From Agaribacillus aureus (GTDB taxonomy: Bacteria; Bacteroidota; Bacteroidia; Cytophagales; Cyclobacteriaceae), in contig JAUJEB010000006.1 in NCBI GenBank assembly GCA_030442055.1, positions 62,001-126,000 on the forward strand: a stretch of DNA of 64,000 nt, written 5' to 3'. Positions within the stretch are counted from its first letter, which is position 1, and each line of letters starts with the position of its first letter. Both the position numbers and the translations under genes were made by a program. The notes beneath the pieces were generated by a model that was given only the letters and a program-made list of their open reading frames with translations, searched no databases and had not been told where the DNA came from. Positions 37,322 through 46,252 of this stretch are shown here, one piece after another.

Positions 37322-37423
37322 AATGGTTGAATATATTGAGAAAAATAGGAGAATTTTCTCTCTGTAACAAGTTGATTTTAAGCAAAAAAAATCACAAGTT
37401 TCTGCCCATTCCCATCATTCAAA

Positions 37424-37573
37424 TCATAAGATCAATATAAACATGGTTATTGAGGCAAAATAGCTTAATAACAAGCCTAACATAATATAATGCTGTGTCT
37501 GATTGTTCAGAATTTGATCAATTTTAATTAAGTGCGATTCAATTCGCCGTAGCTGTTCCTTGTCGCTTAACAT
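37424..37573 (-). CDS. Small single-TM protein (49 aa)
   Basis: ATG 37573 to TGA 37424-37426. Charged N-terminus (SDKEQLRRIESHLIKIDQIL) then one hydrophobic helix (MLGLLLSYFASITMFILIL). Too short for family assignment; composition is protein-like. It lies upstream of the solenoid gene on the same strand with 100 bases between. Confidence 0.5.
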   Translation of the reverse strand: MLSDKEQLRRIESHLIKIDQILNNQTQHYIMLGLLLSYFASITMFILIL

Positions 37574-37683
37574 AGTTTAAAAAATTAAGGTTAGAATTAG
37601 ATTAAAAAGTAATTTAAGATAGGAAAATTATTTTGAGATTCGCATTATTGGTTTTTTATATTTATAAGCTAATGAATTAAACT

Positions 37684-37913
37684 ATGGAAGAATATAAATC
37701 AATAGCAACGAGAACCATTAAAAATATTGCCATGGCTTTGTTAAATGAGAAAGGGGAAGGGACATATTTAAAATTAATATTATAAGAGCGGTTCGAATTG
37801 GGATTTCCGCGGAATCCGATTTTTCAAATAACACCATAGATACTGTATTAAAACACGTGGATCCCAACGAAATTATTAGTACCTTAAATGAAAAGTATTC
37901 ACCACCAGATTAA
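37684..37913 (+). pseudogene. Frameshifted small gene
   Basis: ATG 37684 reads EEYKSIATRTIKNIAMALLN then stops. One frame over, the reading continues RAVRIGISAESDFSNNTIDT and EIISTLNEKYSPPD to TAA 37911-37913. A single indel would restore about 76 codons. No family recognised. Confidence 0.5.
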
Positions 37914-38015
37914 ACTACATGGGCGAACTAACCCTGCGATACCAGGTTTAACTTAAATTATAAAGCCAGGAAATTTGATGACAATGGCTATGAACAATGT
38001 TGAAAAAGGTGGCAA

Positions 38016-38133
38016 TCATTTAACATCTTGAATTTTTTTCCTAACATAATTTACCTTTCGAGCTACTTCCGGATTTTCAATTAAAAACTTTGCCAGGTCT
38101 TGGACATTTTGAAAGTTCTTAAGCAACCTGTTA
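38016..38133 (-). pseudogene. 3' gene fragment next to repeat R3
   Basis: The minus strand reads NVQDLAKFLIENPEVARKVN then YVRKKIQDVK and a stop. The upstream part is cut off exactly at the start of repeat R3 (38134), as if a rearrangement removed it. Confidence 0.45.
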
Positions 38134-38211
38134 CCCCACTAGGCTGTAATGTTCTACAAAAAGAAAAAAACTGGGTGTGTGTTTGCAACTACACCCTTTT
38201 ATTCTTTACAG
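38134..38211 (+). repeat. Dispersed repeat R3, copy 2
   Basis: Nearly identical over ~77 bases to 35047-35123 (GTTCTACAAAAAGAAAAAAA, then CTGGGTGTGTGTTTGCAACT). Only a few substitutions separate the copies. Internal GGTGTG...CACACCC-like pairing allows a hairpin ending in a T-rich stretch. Confidence 0.7.
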
Positions 38212-38487
38212 GATATAATACCTCGAGGCTTGCCTCGTAAGTAAAACCATAGGTTATAAACGAAACATCCTTTGAATGCCTCGCGGGCTTGCCCCAAGGA
38301 TTATTTACTTGGTACAGCTTTTAGGGGAGGGGTCATGCTGATAACACTTTTTATACATTGGCATCAATTTGTGTTCCTTGTGACCGCTACAGATTAAATT
38401 CAAACACTATTTCTTGATAAAGTAACTTTTGGTTCTCATTGGCAGCTAAAATATAATCAGCCTGTTAATCAATCATTTAAAACCGAT

Positions 38488-38540
38488 CCCTATAAATCAA
38501 GACATATTTTTTGCTATAAAGAATATCTTGTTTTATAGGG
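38488..38540. promoter_or_regulatory. Candidate operator palindrome of the efflux operon
   Basis: Imperfect inverted repeat with CCCTATAAATCAAGACATAT on the left and a matching arm ending TATCTTGTTTTATAGGG. A related site is at 45448-45489, before another gene, and an AraC-type regulator is coded between them. Probable regulator-binding site. Confidence 0.5.
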
Positions 38541-38546
38541 CAAGTC

Positions 38547-38575
38547 TTTTCCAGAATATAGCCCCTATACATTTG
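38547..38575 (+). promoter_or_regulatory. Candidate promoter of the efflux operon
   Basis: TACATTTG at 38568-38575 fits the Bacteroidota -7 box TAnnTTTG. A weaker TTTT at 38547 sits where the -33 TTTG box is expected. The box lies 44 bases before the TolC-type ATG and just downstream of the palindrome. Confidence 0.45.
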
Positions 38576-38618
38576 CTCAAAATCAACAACATCAGTTTGT
38601 ACGATAAGCATTGAGCAG

Positions 38619-39923
38619 ATGAAACTAACTACATTTATTGGGCTATTCACTTTTATTCTTTTATTCAGCGGTGTGCCACTATTAGCACAGGAGTTGGATC
38701 ACAACACTTTTATTTCGCTCGTAAAAGCACATAATGGCGACTTACAATTGAGTGCCAATCAGCAAAAATCCACAACTGAAGATACCAAGATAGCCAAGGC
38801 CTTATTGCTGCCGAATATCTCTACTGATGGCAGCTACCAAAGGGATTTTAACAAAAACTTCTTGTTCATCAATGATGGGTTTGGAGGTGTTTCTGAGTTT
38901 CAAACCAATTTTAACAATACGGTAGATGTGAGTGCTGTGGCTAGCCAAGTGCTGTACGATGCTGAGGCATTATCAACCGTAAAGTTGGCCAAGTTAGCAG
39001 AGGAACTCACTAAATTGAGTCACGAAAATGCAAGCACCGAGATTGTTGCTCAAGCATCGACTTTGTATTGGCAATCCATTTTCTTAAAAGAAAGTATCGC
39101 GGTTTTAGAGGCCAATTCAAATTTAGCCAAAGAACAATTCCAGCAAATCGAAAAAATCTATAAAAATGGTGAGGTAAGCCTACTGCAATTGCACCAAGCC
39201 AAAGGACTTTACAAAAGTACATTACCACCTGTAAACAATGCTAAAACGCAGTATCAGAATCTTTTAACGGAGCTGAAAACCCTTGCCAATATTCCTGTTA
39301 CGGACACTATTGTTCTTGCCGACAATCTGGAACAGATGCAACTAACGGATTTTATTCTGGCAGAGGAAAACGTAGCGTTGCAACCACAAATTAGGACAGT
39401 AAAAAAAGAAATTGAAATTGCTAACCAAGCGCTTGAAGGCAAGAAAAAATTCTGGCTTCCCAAAGTCGATCTTATTGCTGCTTACAATTACAACGGACAG
39501 GATGATAATTTTCGATTTAAAAACAACGAGAATAAGTTGTTTTTTGGGCAAGTCCGGATAAGTATCCCCATTTTTTCGGGCGGAAGCAATAAAGCCAAAA
39601 TCGCCAAAGCCGAAATTGAAAAACAGAGCGCTATGCTCCACCTGGACAACACGCGTAGAAATCTGCTAAAAGCCCTAAAAACGGCTGAAAACGACTACAA
39701 CAAGGCGCTGGAAAATATCGAATTAAACAAAGAAACCATTGCCATAAACGAGTCTGAGATTGACATTTTCAGAAAGCAACTCAGTTTGGGCGTAGTTACG
39801 CCGCTTCAATTTAAAGAATCCCGATTGCAACTCACCCAAAATAGACTGGCGCTCTTAAACAGCTATTTGGATTTGCAAATCGCCAGAATACAAATCAACA
39901 GAATCTTAGGAAACAATAATTAA
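38619..39923 (+). CDS. TolC-family outer-membrane efflux protein
   Basis: 434 residues. Signal peptide (FIGLFTFILLFSGVPLLAQ). Long coiled-coil helices with the two-fold internal symmetry of the OEP family (ESIAVLEANSNLAKEQFQQI; RQLSLGVVTPLQFKESRLQL). It forms the outer-membrane channel of a tripartite pump. First gene of an operon with the adaptor (11 bases on) and RND pump. Confidence 0.92.
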   Translation: MKLTTFIGLFTFILLFSGVPLLAQELDHNTFISLVKAHNGDLQLSANQQKSTTEDTKIAKALLLPNISTDGSYQRDFNKNFLFINDGFGGVSEFQTNFNNTVDVSAVASQVLYDAEALSTVKLAKLAEELTKLSHENASTEIVAQASTLYWQSIFLKESIAVLEANSNLAKEQFQQIEKIYKNGEVSLLQLHQAKGLYKSTLPPVNNAKTQYQNLLTELKTLANIPVTDTIVLADNLEQMQLTDFILAEENVALQPQIRTVKKEIEIANQALEGKKKFWLPKVDLIAAYNYNGQDDNFRFKNNENKLFFGQVRISIPIFSGGSNKAKIAKAEIEKQSAMLHLDNTRRNLLKALKTAENDYNKALENIELNKETIAINESEIDIFRKQLSLGVVTPLQFKESRLQLTQNRLALLNSYLDLQIARIQINRILGNNN

Positions 39924-39934
39924 CATTATCACAA

Positions 39935-40954
39935 ATGAGAACAATACAGTTTTTCTTAATCACACTATTGTTGGGCTTATTCTTCTCTTGCGGAGAGTGG
40001 GAAACGCAAACGGAAACAAAACCTGAAACGGTGAAACCCATTGCCGTAACAACCACTACTGTAGAAAGCAGTTCTACAAGAGAAACCAAAGCCTTTTATG
40101 GCACCTTAAAGTTTTCAAAATCAACTGATTTTGTTGCACAACAACCCGGAATCCTAAAAAAAATGAATATATCTCCCGGTCAAAAAGTGAGTCGTGGACA
40201 GGTTTTGGCTGTATTTCCACCAAGCAATCATGAATTGCAAGTAGCACAAACCAAAATTCAGCTCAATAAAACGCAACAAGATTACAAGCGCCAAAAGGAA
40301 TTGTACAAGATTGGTGCGGTTGCCAAGACATCGTTGGGTGACTTGAAAACGCAACTGGAAATCGAAGAGAAAACATTAGAACAACTGCAAAGTGTGAATA
40401 CAATTCGGGCGCCCTTTAGCGGTACCATCACACAGGTTTATACTTCTGTAGGTCAGGAGATAAGTATGCAGATGCCTTTGTTTAGCATGGCACAGACTAA
40501 TACAGTCACGGTAGAGTTTTACGCTACTCCCGAAGAAGTCCCAAATATTCACCTGAATGCTCCTGTTTATTTATTGAAAGATGACGATAAGATCGTAGGC
40601 AAAATTGCCAAAAAAGCCATTCAGATAGACGAAAGACGAAAAGCATTTTTAATTACAGCAAATTTTGAAAACAGCAACATCGATTTCGTGGGAAATACAG
40701 TCGATATTTTGGTTGAAACTGGTGCTACAGTGCAAAGCATTCAAACACCCGTAGATGCACTGCGGAAACAAGGCAATTCGCATTATGTATTTGTAATGAA
40801 AGACGGAAAAGCCGTAAAACAAACCGTAAATGTTGCCAAGCGAAACGAAGAAACTGCACAAATTACAAAAGGTTTACAGTCTGGTGATCAGCTGATTGTG
40901 TCCGGAATAGATAAACTGAAAAACAACTCGGCAGTCCGTAGTATTCAAAACTAG
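39935..40954 (+). CDS. RND periplasmic adaptor (HlyD-like membrane fusion protein)
   Basis: 339 residues. N-terminal lipoprotein signal with Cys at position 19-20 (LLLGLFFSCGE). Lipoyl-like halves and a helical hairpin (QVAQTKIQLNKTQQDYKRQK; TIRAPFSGTITQVYTSVGQE) followed by beta-barrel text. Bridges the pump and the TolC channel. Lies 11 bases after the TolC gene; the RND gene follows after 105 bases. Confidence 0.93.
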   Translation: MRTIQFFLITLLLGLFFSCGEWETQTETKPETVKPIAVTTTTVESSSTRETKAFYGTLKFSKSTDFVAQQPGILKKMNISPGQKVSRGQVLAVFPPSNHELQVAQTKIQLNKTQQDYKRQKELYKIGAVAKTSLGDLKTQLEIEEKTLEQLQSVNTIRAPFSGTITQVYTSVGQEISMQMPLFSMAQTNTVTVEFYATPEEVPNIHLNAPVYLLKDDDKIVGKIAKKAIQIDERRKAFLITANFENSNIDFVGNTVDILVETGATVQSIQTPVDALRKQGNSHYVFVMKDGKAVKQTVNVAKRNEETAQITKGLQSGDQLIVSGIDKLKNNSAVRSIQN

Positions 40955-41059
40955 ATATAGCCCATGAAATGAGCATAAACTCAGAGTCCTTATCATACCA
41001 ACCAAAGGATGAATAAGTTTATGGGAATTCCATGTGGCCATTGGAAATAAACTATACAC

Positions 41060-44000
41060 ATGAAACTGACAAAACTTGCAATAGAAAGACCCATAACAAC
41101 GGCCATGCTATTTCTGGCATTGGTGCTGTTCGGGTATATGACATATACAAAGTTGGCGGTAAACCTTTTTCCTGATTTAAAAATTCCAGCGGTGGTGATC
41201 AATACCTACCATGTTGGTGCCACGCCTGAAGAGGTAGAAAAAGAGATTACCGATAAAATAGAAAAGGAAATAGCGACACTAAGCGGGCTTAAATCACTCA
41301 AATCGTTTTCTATGCCCGAGTCGTCTTTGATTACCATTGAATTCAACAACGGAATCGAACCTGACAAGGCACTAAACGAAGTGAAAACCAAATTGGACCT
41401 GGTAACGCCCTATTTGCCTAAAGAAGCCGAACGACCGCTGGTGTTTAAGTACAAGCTTTCTGATATCCCGGTGATAGATTTGGTGGTGTCGTCTGATAAA
41501 CTATCGGGAAGCGAGTTGTACGATTATGTAGACCGTGTGATTAAGGCCAAGTTGAGTCGACTGGAGGGTGTTTCGAAAATTGATTTATACGGTGGTGAAG
41601 AACGCGAAATAAAAGTGCTGGTCAACAAAAAAGCCATGTACGATATTGGGATGAATGTTCAGGAGGTTTCGCAATATCTAAAAGCGGTTAATACTAAAAC
41701 TTCCGGTGGAAGCTATATCCATAAAGACCGTGTGTCATCAGTTGAAGTAGGTAAGAATTACAAAAGCGTGACCGATGTGGAAAACACCTATTTGCCCACA
41801 CCTTTTGGGATTAGAAAGATGACCGAATTTGCAACGGTAAAAGATTCTACAAAAACCGTAAAAGGAAAAGCGATTTTTTATGATATGAAGCATGGAAAGC
41901 GCTATGAGAACATTGTGAGTGTGGGTATTATGAAAACTGCTGATGCCAATGCTGTGAAAGTGGCAAGAGATGCCAAAATATTGGTCGCCGAGCTTCAGCA
42001 AGAACTTCCCGAAGGGGTTTCGGTAAGCATTCCGTTCGACACTTCAGAATATGTTGAAAGCGCTGTAGATGATGCGCTTACCAATATTATTTTAGGAATT
42101 ATCATCACGGGAATCATCTTGTTTTTCTTCCTGAATGATATTCGAACTACGCTAATTGTGAGTATTTCCATTCCTGTGTCACTCATGGGTACTTTTATTG
42201 CCATGCGTGTTTTTAATGGCTCGCTCAATATGATGACCTTGATGAGTTTTTCTGTAGCCATCGGGGCGTTGGTGTCCAATTCCATAGTGGTGATTGAAAA
42301 CATTATTCGCCTACGAAATACAGGGATGGACATTAAAGAAGCCGCGGTACAAGGCACACAAGAGGTGATGATGGCGGTAATAGCTTCTACAGGAACTAAT
42401 TTAGTGGTATTCTTGCCCATTGCCTCCATGACCTCTTCTACCGGTGCTTTTTTTAAAGAATACGCCTTAACCATTTCGGCAGCCACTATATTTTCGTTAA
42501 TCGTTTCGTTTATGCTTACGCCTATGTTGGCAAGTATTTTATTGAAAAAAGAACGTAAACCCAATAAATTGGCACAACTCTCTATGCGATTTTTTGATTG
42601 GTTAGAAGGGGTTTACGAAAGATCACTCATCAAATTGTTGTCTAAAAAATGGAAGCCTTTGGCATTATTCAGCGTCATGTTTATGCTGTTTATCGGCACC
42701 ACAAGCTTGTTGCCCTATATTGGGTTTGAATTCGAGCCACAGGAAGACAATGGCGATGTGTTTATTGAAATGGAAATGCCTTCGGGAACTGCGGTTGATA
42801 AATCCGAACGTATTATCAAACAGGTAGAACAGGAAATCGAAAGGTTTGAGGGTGTGAATTCGGTCTTAACCATTATTGGACAGAAAAACAGCAGTACAAC
42901 CGGAGAAAATTTTGCCAATACCAAACTAAAACTGGTGAAAAAGGAATATCGGCCTTTTTCTAATGCAGAATTCTCCCAACAGTTAGAAGAAAAACTGGAA
43001 AACATACCCGACCTCAAAGCCTCGGTGTCCACCGTGAGTGCCGACGATGGTGCTCCCATTCAGTTTATGTTGAAGTCTGATAATCAGGACGATTTACAAG
43101 AGGCGAGTGCCATTGTGCTGGATAAGCTGGCCGAAGTTGAGGGTCTGCTAAACTATGAAAGCAGTTTACGAAAAGGAAATCCGTTGATTCATTTTAAACC
43201 CAACAACAGGCTGTTGGCGGAACTAAATTTAACTTCATTGGAAGTAGCAATGGCAGTACGAAATGCCATAAATGGGGCGAAAGCAACGGTACTTAAGGAA
43301 AATGGAAAAGAATACGACATTACCGTTAGTTACCCAAATAATGCGGTAAATTCAGTAGAAAAAATTGAACAGCTACCCATTTTTACACCTCAGGGTATGT
43401 ACACCATAGGGCAGTTGGCAAAGGTGTTTTATGAAGAATCGCCTTCGCAAATTCAGCACGACAATAAAGTAAAAACGGTTGATATTTCAGCCAACTTGGC
43501 TCCCGGAGCGTTACAGGGCGATGTTCAGAATAGCATTCATACCCTGATGACTGAAATGGTGGAGCTACCTCCTTCAGTAAAATTTTCATGGACAGGAAGT
43601 ATTAAAGAGCTCAACGAAGCTACCAACGACATGATGCTTACGTTTGGCATTGCGTTATTGCTCATGTATATGTTGTTGGCTTCTTTGGTAGAAAGTTTTT
43701 GGCAGCCTATCGTGATTTTTACCACCGTACCTATGGCCATGATTGGTGTGTTTTTGTTTATGTATTTCTTTGGTTCTACCATGAATGTTATGTCGCTCAT
43801 GGCGATTATTACGCTACTTGGCCTGGTGGTGAACGATGATATTTTGATTCACGACTACACCGACCATCTGATGAAAGAAAAGAAAATGGATCTTTATAAT
43901 GCCACGGTTACCGCAGGTAAAACCAAAATGAAAACAGTGATTATGACGACTGTTGCCATTATTTTTGGGATGCTGCCCAACGCATTGGGTATTGGTGATG

Positions 44001-44146
44001 CTGGTGCCGAACTGCGCTCACCTATGGCTATTGTCACCATCGGCGGTATGATTACCTCTACCATCTTAACCCTGTACTTAATTCCGTCTATCTTTTATGT
44101 GATTAAAACGAGTTTTAAAAAGAAAAAAGTTGCGATAAGTTCTTAG
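41060..44146 (+). CDS. RND-family efflux permease, atypical proton relay
   Basis: 1028 residues, inner-membrane pump with 12 TM helices and two large periplasmic loops. The N-terminal KLTKLAIERPITTAMLFLAL and the late FGMLPNALGIGDAGAELRSP are classic. In TM4, where most RND pumps have LVDDAIVVVEN, this protein has ALVSNSIVVIENI, so both proton-relay Asp residues are replaced (Ser, Asn). In the matching TM10 segment it has VVNDDILIHDY with two Asp. So the relay may have moved to the second half. Substrate not readable. Confidence 0.92.
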   Translation: MKLTKLAIERPITTAMLFLALVLFGYMTYTKLAVNLFPDLKIPAVVINTYHVGATPEEVEKEITDKIEKEIATLSGLKSLKSFSMPESSLITIEFNNGIEPDKALNEVKTKLDLVTPYLPKEAERPLVFKYKLSDIPVIDLVVSSDKLSGSELYDYVDRVIKAKLSRLEGVSKIDLYGGEEREIKVLVNKKAMYDIGMNVQEVSQYLKAVNTKTSGGSYIHKDRVSSVEVGKNYKSVTDVENTYLPTPFGIRKMTEFATVKDSTKTVKGKAIFYDMKHGKRYENIVSVGIMKTADANAVKVARDAKILVAELQQELPEGVSVSIPFDTSEYVESAVDDALTNIILGIIITGIILFFFLNDIRTTLIVSISIPVSLMGTFIAMRVFNGSLNMMTLMSFSVAIGALVSNSIVVIENIIRLRNTGMDIKEAAVQGTQEVMMAVIASTGTNLVVFLPIASMTSSTGAFFKEYALTISAATIFSLIVSFMLTPMLASILLKKERKPNKLAQLSMRFFDWLEGVYERSLIKLLSKKWKPLALFSVMFMLFIGTTSLLPYIGFEFEPQEDNGDVFIEMEMPSGTAVDKSERIIKQVEQEIERFEGVNSVLTIIGQKNSSTTGENFANTKLKLVKKEYRPFSNAEFSQQLEEKLENIPDLKASVSTVSADDGAPIQFMLKSDNQDDLQEASAIVLDKLAEVEGLLNYESSLRKGNPLIHFKPNNRLLAELNLTSLEVAMAVRNAINGAKATVLKENGKEYDITVSYPNNAVNSVEKIEQLPIFTPQGMYTIGQLAKVFYEESPSQIQHDNKVKTVDISANLAPGALQGDVQNSIHTLMTEMVELPPSVKFSWTGSIKELNEATNDMMLTFGIALLLMYMLLASLVESFWQPIVIFTTVPMAMIGVFLFMYFFGSTMNVMSLMAIITLLGLVVNDDILIHDYTDHLMKEKKMDLYNATVTAGKTKMKTVIMTTVAIIFGMLPNALGIGDAGAELRSPMAIVTIGGMITSTILTLYLIPSIFYVIKTSFKKKKVAISS

Positions 44147-44185
44147 CGCCTGTTTAATTTTTGTTTTTTAGATTATCGATTTTAT

Positions 44186-44207
44186 AACAGGGCTTTGTCC
44201 CTGTTTT
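44186..44207 (+). terminator. Rho-independent terminator after the RND gene
   Basis: Stem AACAGGG with CCCTGTT around a CTTTGT loop, followed by a T-run. It lies 40 bases after the pump stop and 33 bases before the regulator ATG. Confidence 0.7.
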
Positions 44208-44239
44208 TTCTGCTTCATAAAAGCACTATTTTTGTTCCT

Positions 44240-45361
44240 ATGAAGCTGTTAGATCTCATGCCTCTATTGGCAACATTGATAGGTACGGTACTTTTGGTAT
44301 TTGTGCTTTTTAGAAAATCTGGTTTAGGCAAAAACAAGCTGATTCGGTATGTGTTGGCAAGCCTTATCTTTATCCACACTTTCACTGCTTTCGACCATTA
44401 TCTCACCATTAGCACCGATGGTACAAGCGGTTTTTATGGCATGTCTTACCTGTTTGTTCACCTGATTGGTTTTCTGTTTTACTATTTTGTTGTACTGTTT
44501 ACCAAAACAAATCCAGATGTAAAAAAGTGGCTTTGGATAGTTGTAGGATACACGCTAATACGATGGATGTTTTTTTATCCGCTATTCGAGTACGAAAATT
44601 TATCGGATTTTTTAAGCTCAGGAGGTGAGGAAACGGAATACAACGATTGGTTTGAACTGGAATATCTCATTACGAGTGTCATCAATATAGTTTTAATTTT
44701 TGCGGCTTATTTCAGGTTGAAAAAAGCTCCATTGGCACTCAATTTAGATGACAGACAGAGTTTTAGTCTAAAGTGGGTAAAACTCATTTTTGTGACTTTT
44801 GTAGTGCTGCAAATGGGTGTGTTGGCTAAAGATCTCATTGCAAGTTATACGGTGGAGAATTATCAGGCTTATATGAAGATTGAGACGTTGATGATTAGCA
44901 TTTTTTTCTTTGCGTTTGCCTATTCTATCATGCATTTTCCGGTATTTGCTTTTAGTGGCGATTTTGATGATTTACCTCAGGAGACCAAGCAGAAATATGC
45001 CAAGTCTTCATTAACGGATTCGTCCGTTCTATTTCAGGAAATTCATGATTTAGTAGCACAGGAAAAACTTTATTTGGACTTTGATCTGAAACTAAACACC
45101 GTAGCAGAAAAGCTGGATAAATCAATACATCATATTTCCCAGGCCATTAACCAAAGTTCGGGCAAAAACTTCCCCGATTTTATAAACGGATTCAGAATAG
45201 AAGCTGCCAAAAAGAAGCTTTTAGAACCCAAACCCGATACTATTTACGCCATATCTCTGGATGTGGGTTTCAACAGCAAAGCCGCATTTTATACGGCCTT
45301 TAAAAAAGCCACTTCGCAAACACCAACAACGTTCAAACAAGCACATAAAAACAACGTTTAG
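44240..45361 (+). CDS. AraC-family regulator with membrane N-terminus
   Basis: About 373 residues from ATG 44240. Some seven hydrophobic helices in the first ~240 residues, then a C-terminal AraC HTH domain (KLNTVAEKLDKSIHHISQAI; AISLDVGFNSKAAFYTAFKK). This architecture is common in Bacteroidota, where the membrane part probably senses a signal. Its position between two copies of a shared palindrome suggests it regulates the efflux operon and the 45549 gene. Confidence 0.9.
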   Translation: MKLLDLMPLLATLIGTVLLVFVLFRKSGLGKNKLIRYVLASLIFIHTFTAFDHYLTISTDGTSGFYGMSYLFVHLIGFLFYYFVVLFTKTNPDVKKWLWIVVGYTLIRWMFFYPLFEYENLSDFLSSGGEETEYNDWFELEYLITSVINIVLIFAAYFRLKKAPLALNLDDRQSFSLKWVKLIFVTFVVLQMGVLAKDLIASYTVENYQAYMKIETLMISIFFFAFAYSIMHFPVFAFSGDFDDLPQETKQKYAKSSLTDSSVLFQEIHDLVAQEKLYLDFDLKLNTVAEKLDKSIHHISQAINQSSGKNFPDFINGFRIEAAKKKLLEPKPDTIYAISLDVGFNSKAAFYTAFKKATSQTPTTFKQAHKNNV

Positions 45362-45447
45362 CACTACGTTACAAGCATTGTATTCAGGGAGTTTTTGTTG
45401 CAGACCACTCTTTTCAAAATGCTGTCGTTCAGTGCTTTAAATTAGCT

Positions 45448-45489
45448 CCCGATAAATTAGGACATCTTTTTTTGTATCGATTTATAGGG
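45448..45489. promoter_or_regulatory. Second copy of the candidate operator palindrome
   Basis: CCCGATAAATTAGGACATCT followed by a T-run and an arm ending TTTATAGGG. The left 25 bases match 38488 closely. It lies 60 bases upstream of the 45549 ATG. Confidence 0.5.
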
Positions 45490-45548
45490 AGAGTCAGTTA
45501 TGCTATGCACTGCAATTACTTTTACCAAAAACATAAATAGCTATAACA

Positions 45549-45953
45549 ATGAAAAAAATTAAATTAATGGCGATCATGGCGTTGGTAATAGTTGCTTTTG
45601 CATGCGCACATGGGCAATCTAATTCTTTATTAATAGGAAAATGGAAAACCTCCTACAACGATGATGGCGAAAAAGGCTTTATCACCTACGAAATTAAAAC
45701 CGTTGATGGCAAACTAAAGGGTCATACGCAATACATTGAAGACGATAAAGGCAATGGCGAAGACTATTCTAGTTTGGTATTAAAGAATATTCGATTTAGT
45801 GATGGTAAGGGCAAGGCAACCTATGTCATAGAATACGAAGGTGAGACTTACGAGGCTGAGGCCTCTCTTACGTTAGTTGATGTTAACACTTTGAAAATCC
45901 ATTATTCCTACATGGGTTATTCTGATACCGAAACATGGAAACGAGTAAAATAG
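45549..45953 (+). CDS. Small secreted beta-rich protein (DUF2147/lipocalin-like)
   Basis: 134 residues. Signal peptide with Cys at the processing site (IVAFACAHG), so possibly a lipoprotein. Mature part: LLIGKWKTSYNDDGEKGFIT, IKTVDGKLKGHTQYIEDD, DTETWKRVK, the GxW start and terminal WxR of lipocalin-type or DUF2147 proteins. Preceded by the shared palindrome, so likely in the same regulon as the pump. Confidence 0.7.
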   Translation: MKKIKLMAIMALVIVAFACAHGQSNSLLIGKWKTSYNDDGEKGFITYEIKTVDGKLKGHTQYIEDDKGNGEDYSSLVLKNIRFSDGKGKATYVIEYEGETYEAEASLTLVDVNTLKIHYSYMGYSDTETWKRVK

Positions 45954-46001
45954 ATTGTAAAAAATTATCCCAAAACTTATAGCATATAACTAAGATAGGT
46001 G

Positions 46002-46220
46002 ATGAAAGGGAGACAGTGGACTTATTTTATTTCGATTAACCTGGTTTTTTGGATAATTCTGATTCTGTTGATTCGGCATCGTATAGATTCAACGTGGGTT
46101 TGGATTCTGTTTTTGGGTGCGTGGTTTTATGTCGAATCACACTTCAAATTTAAACCCGTCTTTTGGCTGGTTTATTTCCTGGTCGCTGTCTTAATCCTCT
46201 TTCTCATACTGGGTTTATAA
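46002..46220 (+). CDS. Small membrane protein (72 aa)
   Basis: Mostly hydrophobic with three helices (TYFISINLVFWIILILLI; WVWILFLGAWFYVES; PVFWLVYFLVAVLILFLIL). Overlapping GTG 45999 is an alternative start. No family. The next gene follows after 32 bases. Confidence 0.6.
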   Translation: MKGRQWTYFISINLVFWIILILLIRHRIDSTWVWILFLGAWFYVESHFKFKPVFWLVYFLVAVLILFLILGL

Positions 46221-46252
46221 TCCAATACAAAAAATATATAAATAAGAGTATT

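Noticed and set aside
41206..43800. Antisense frames within the RND gene
   Set aside because: Shadows of a well-supported permease; no independent domain signal.
44186..44207. The hairpin as an attC-like site
   Set aside because: A short GC stem directly followed by a T-run is a standard terminator, and no outer arms match.
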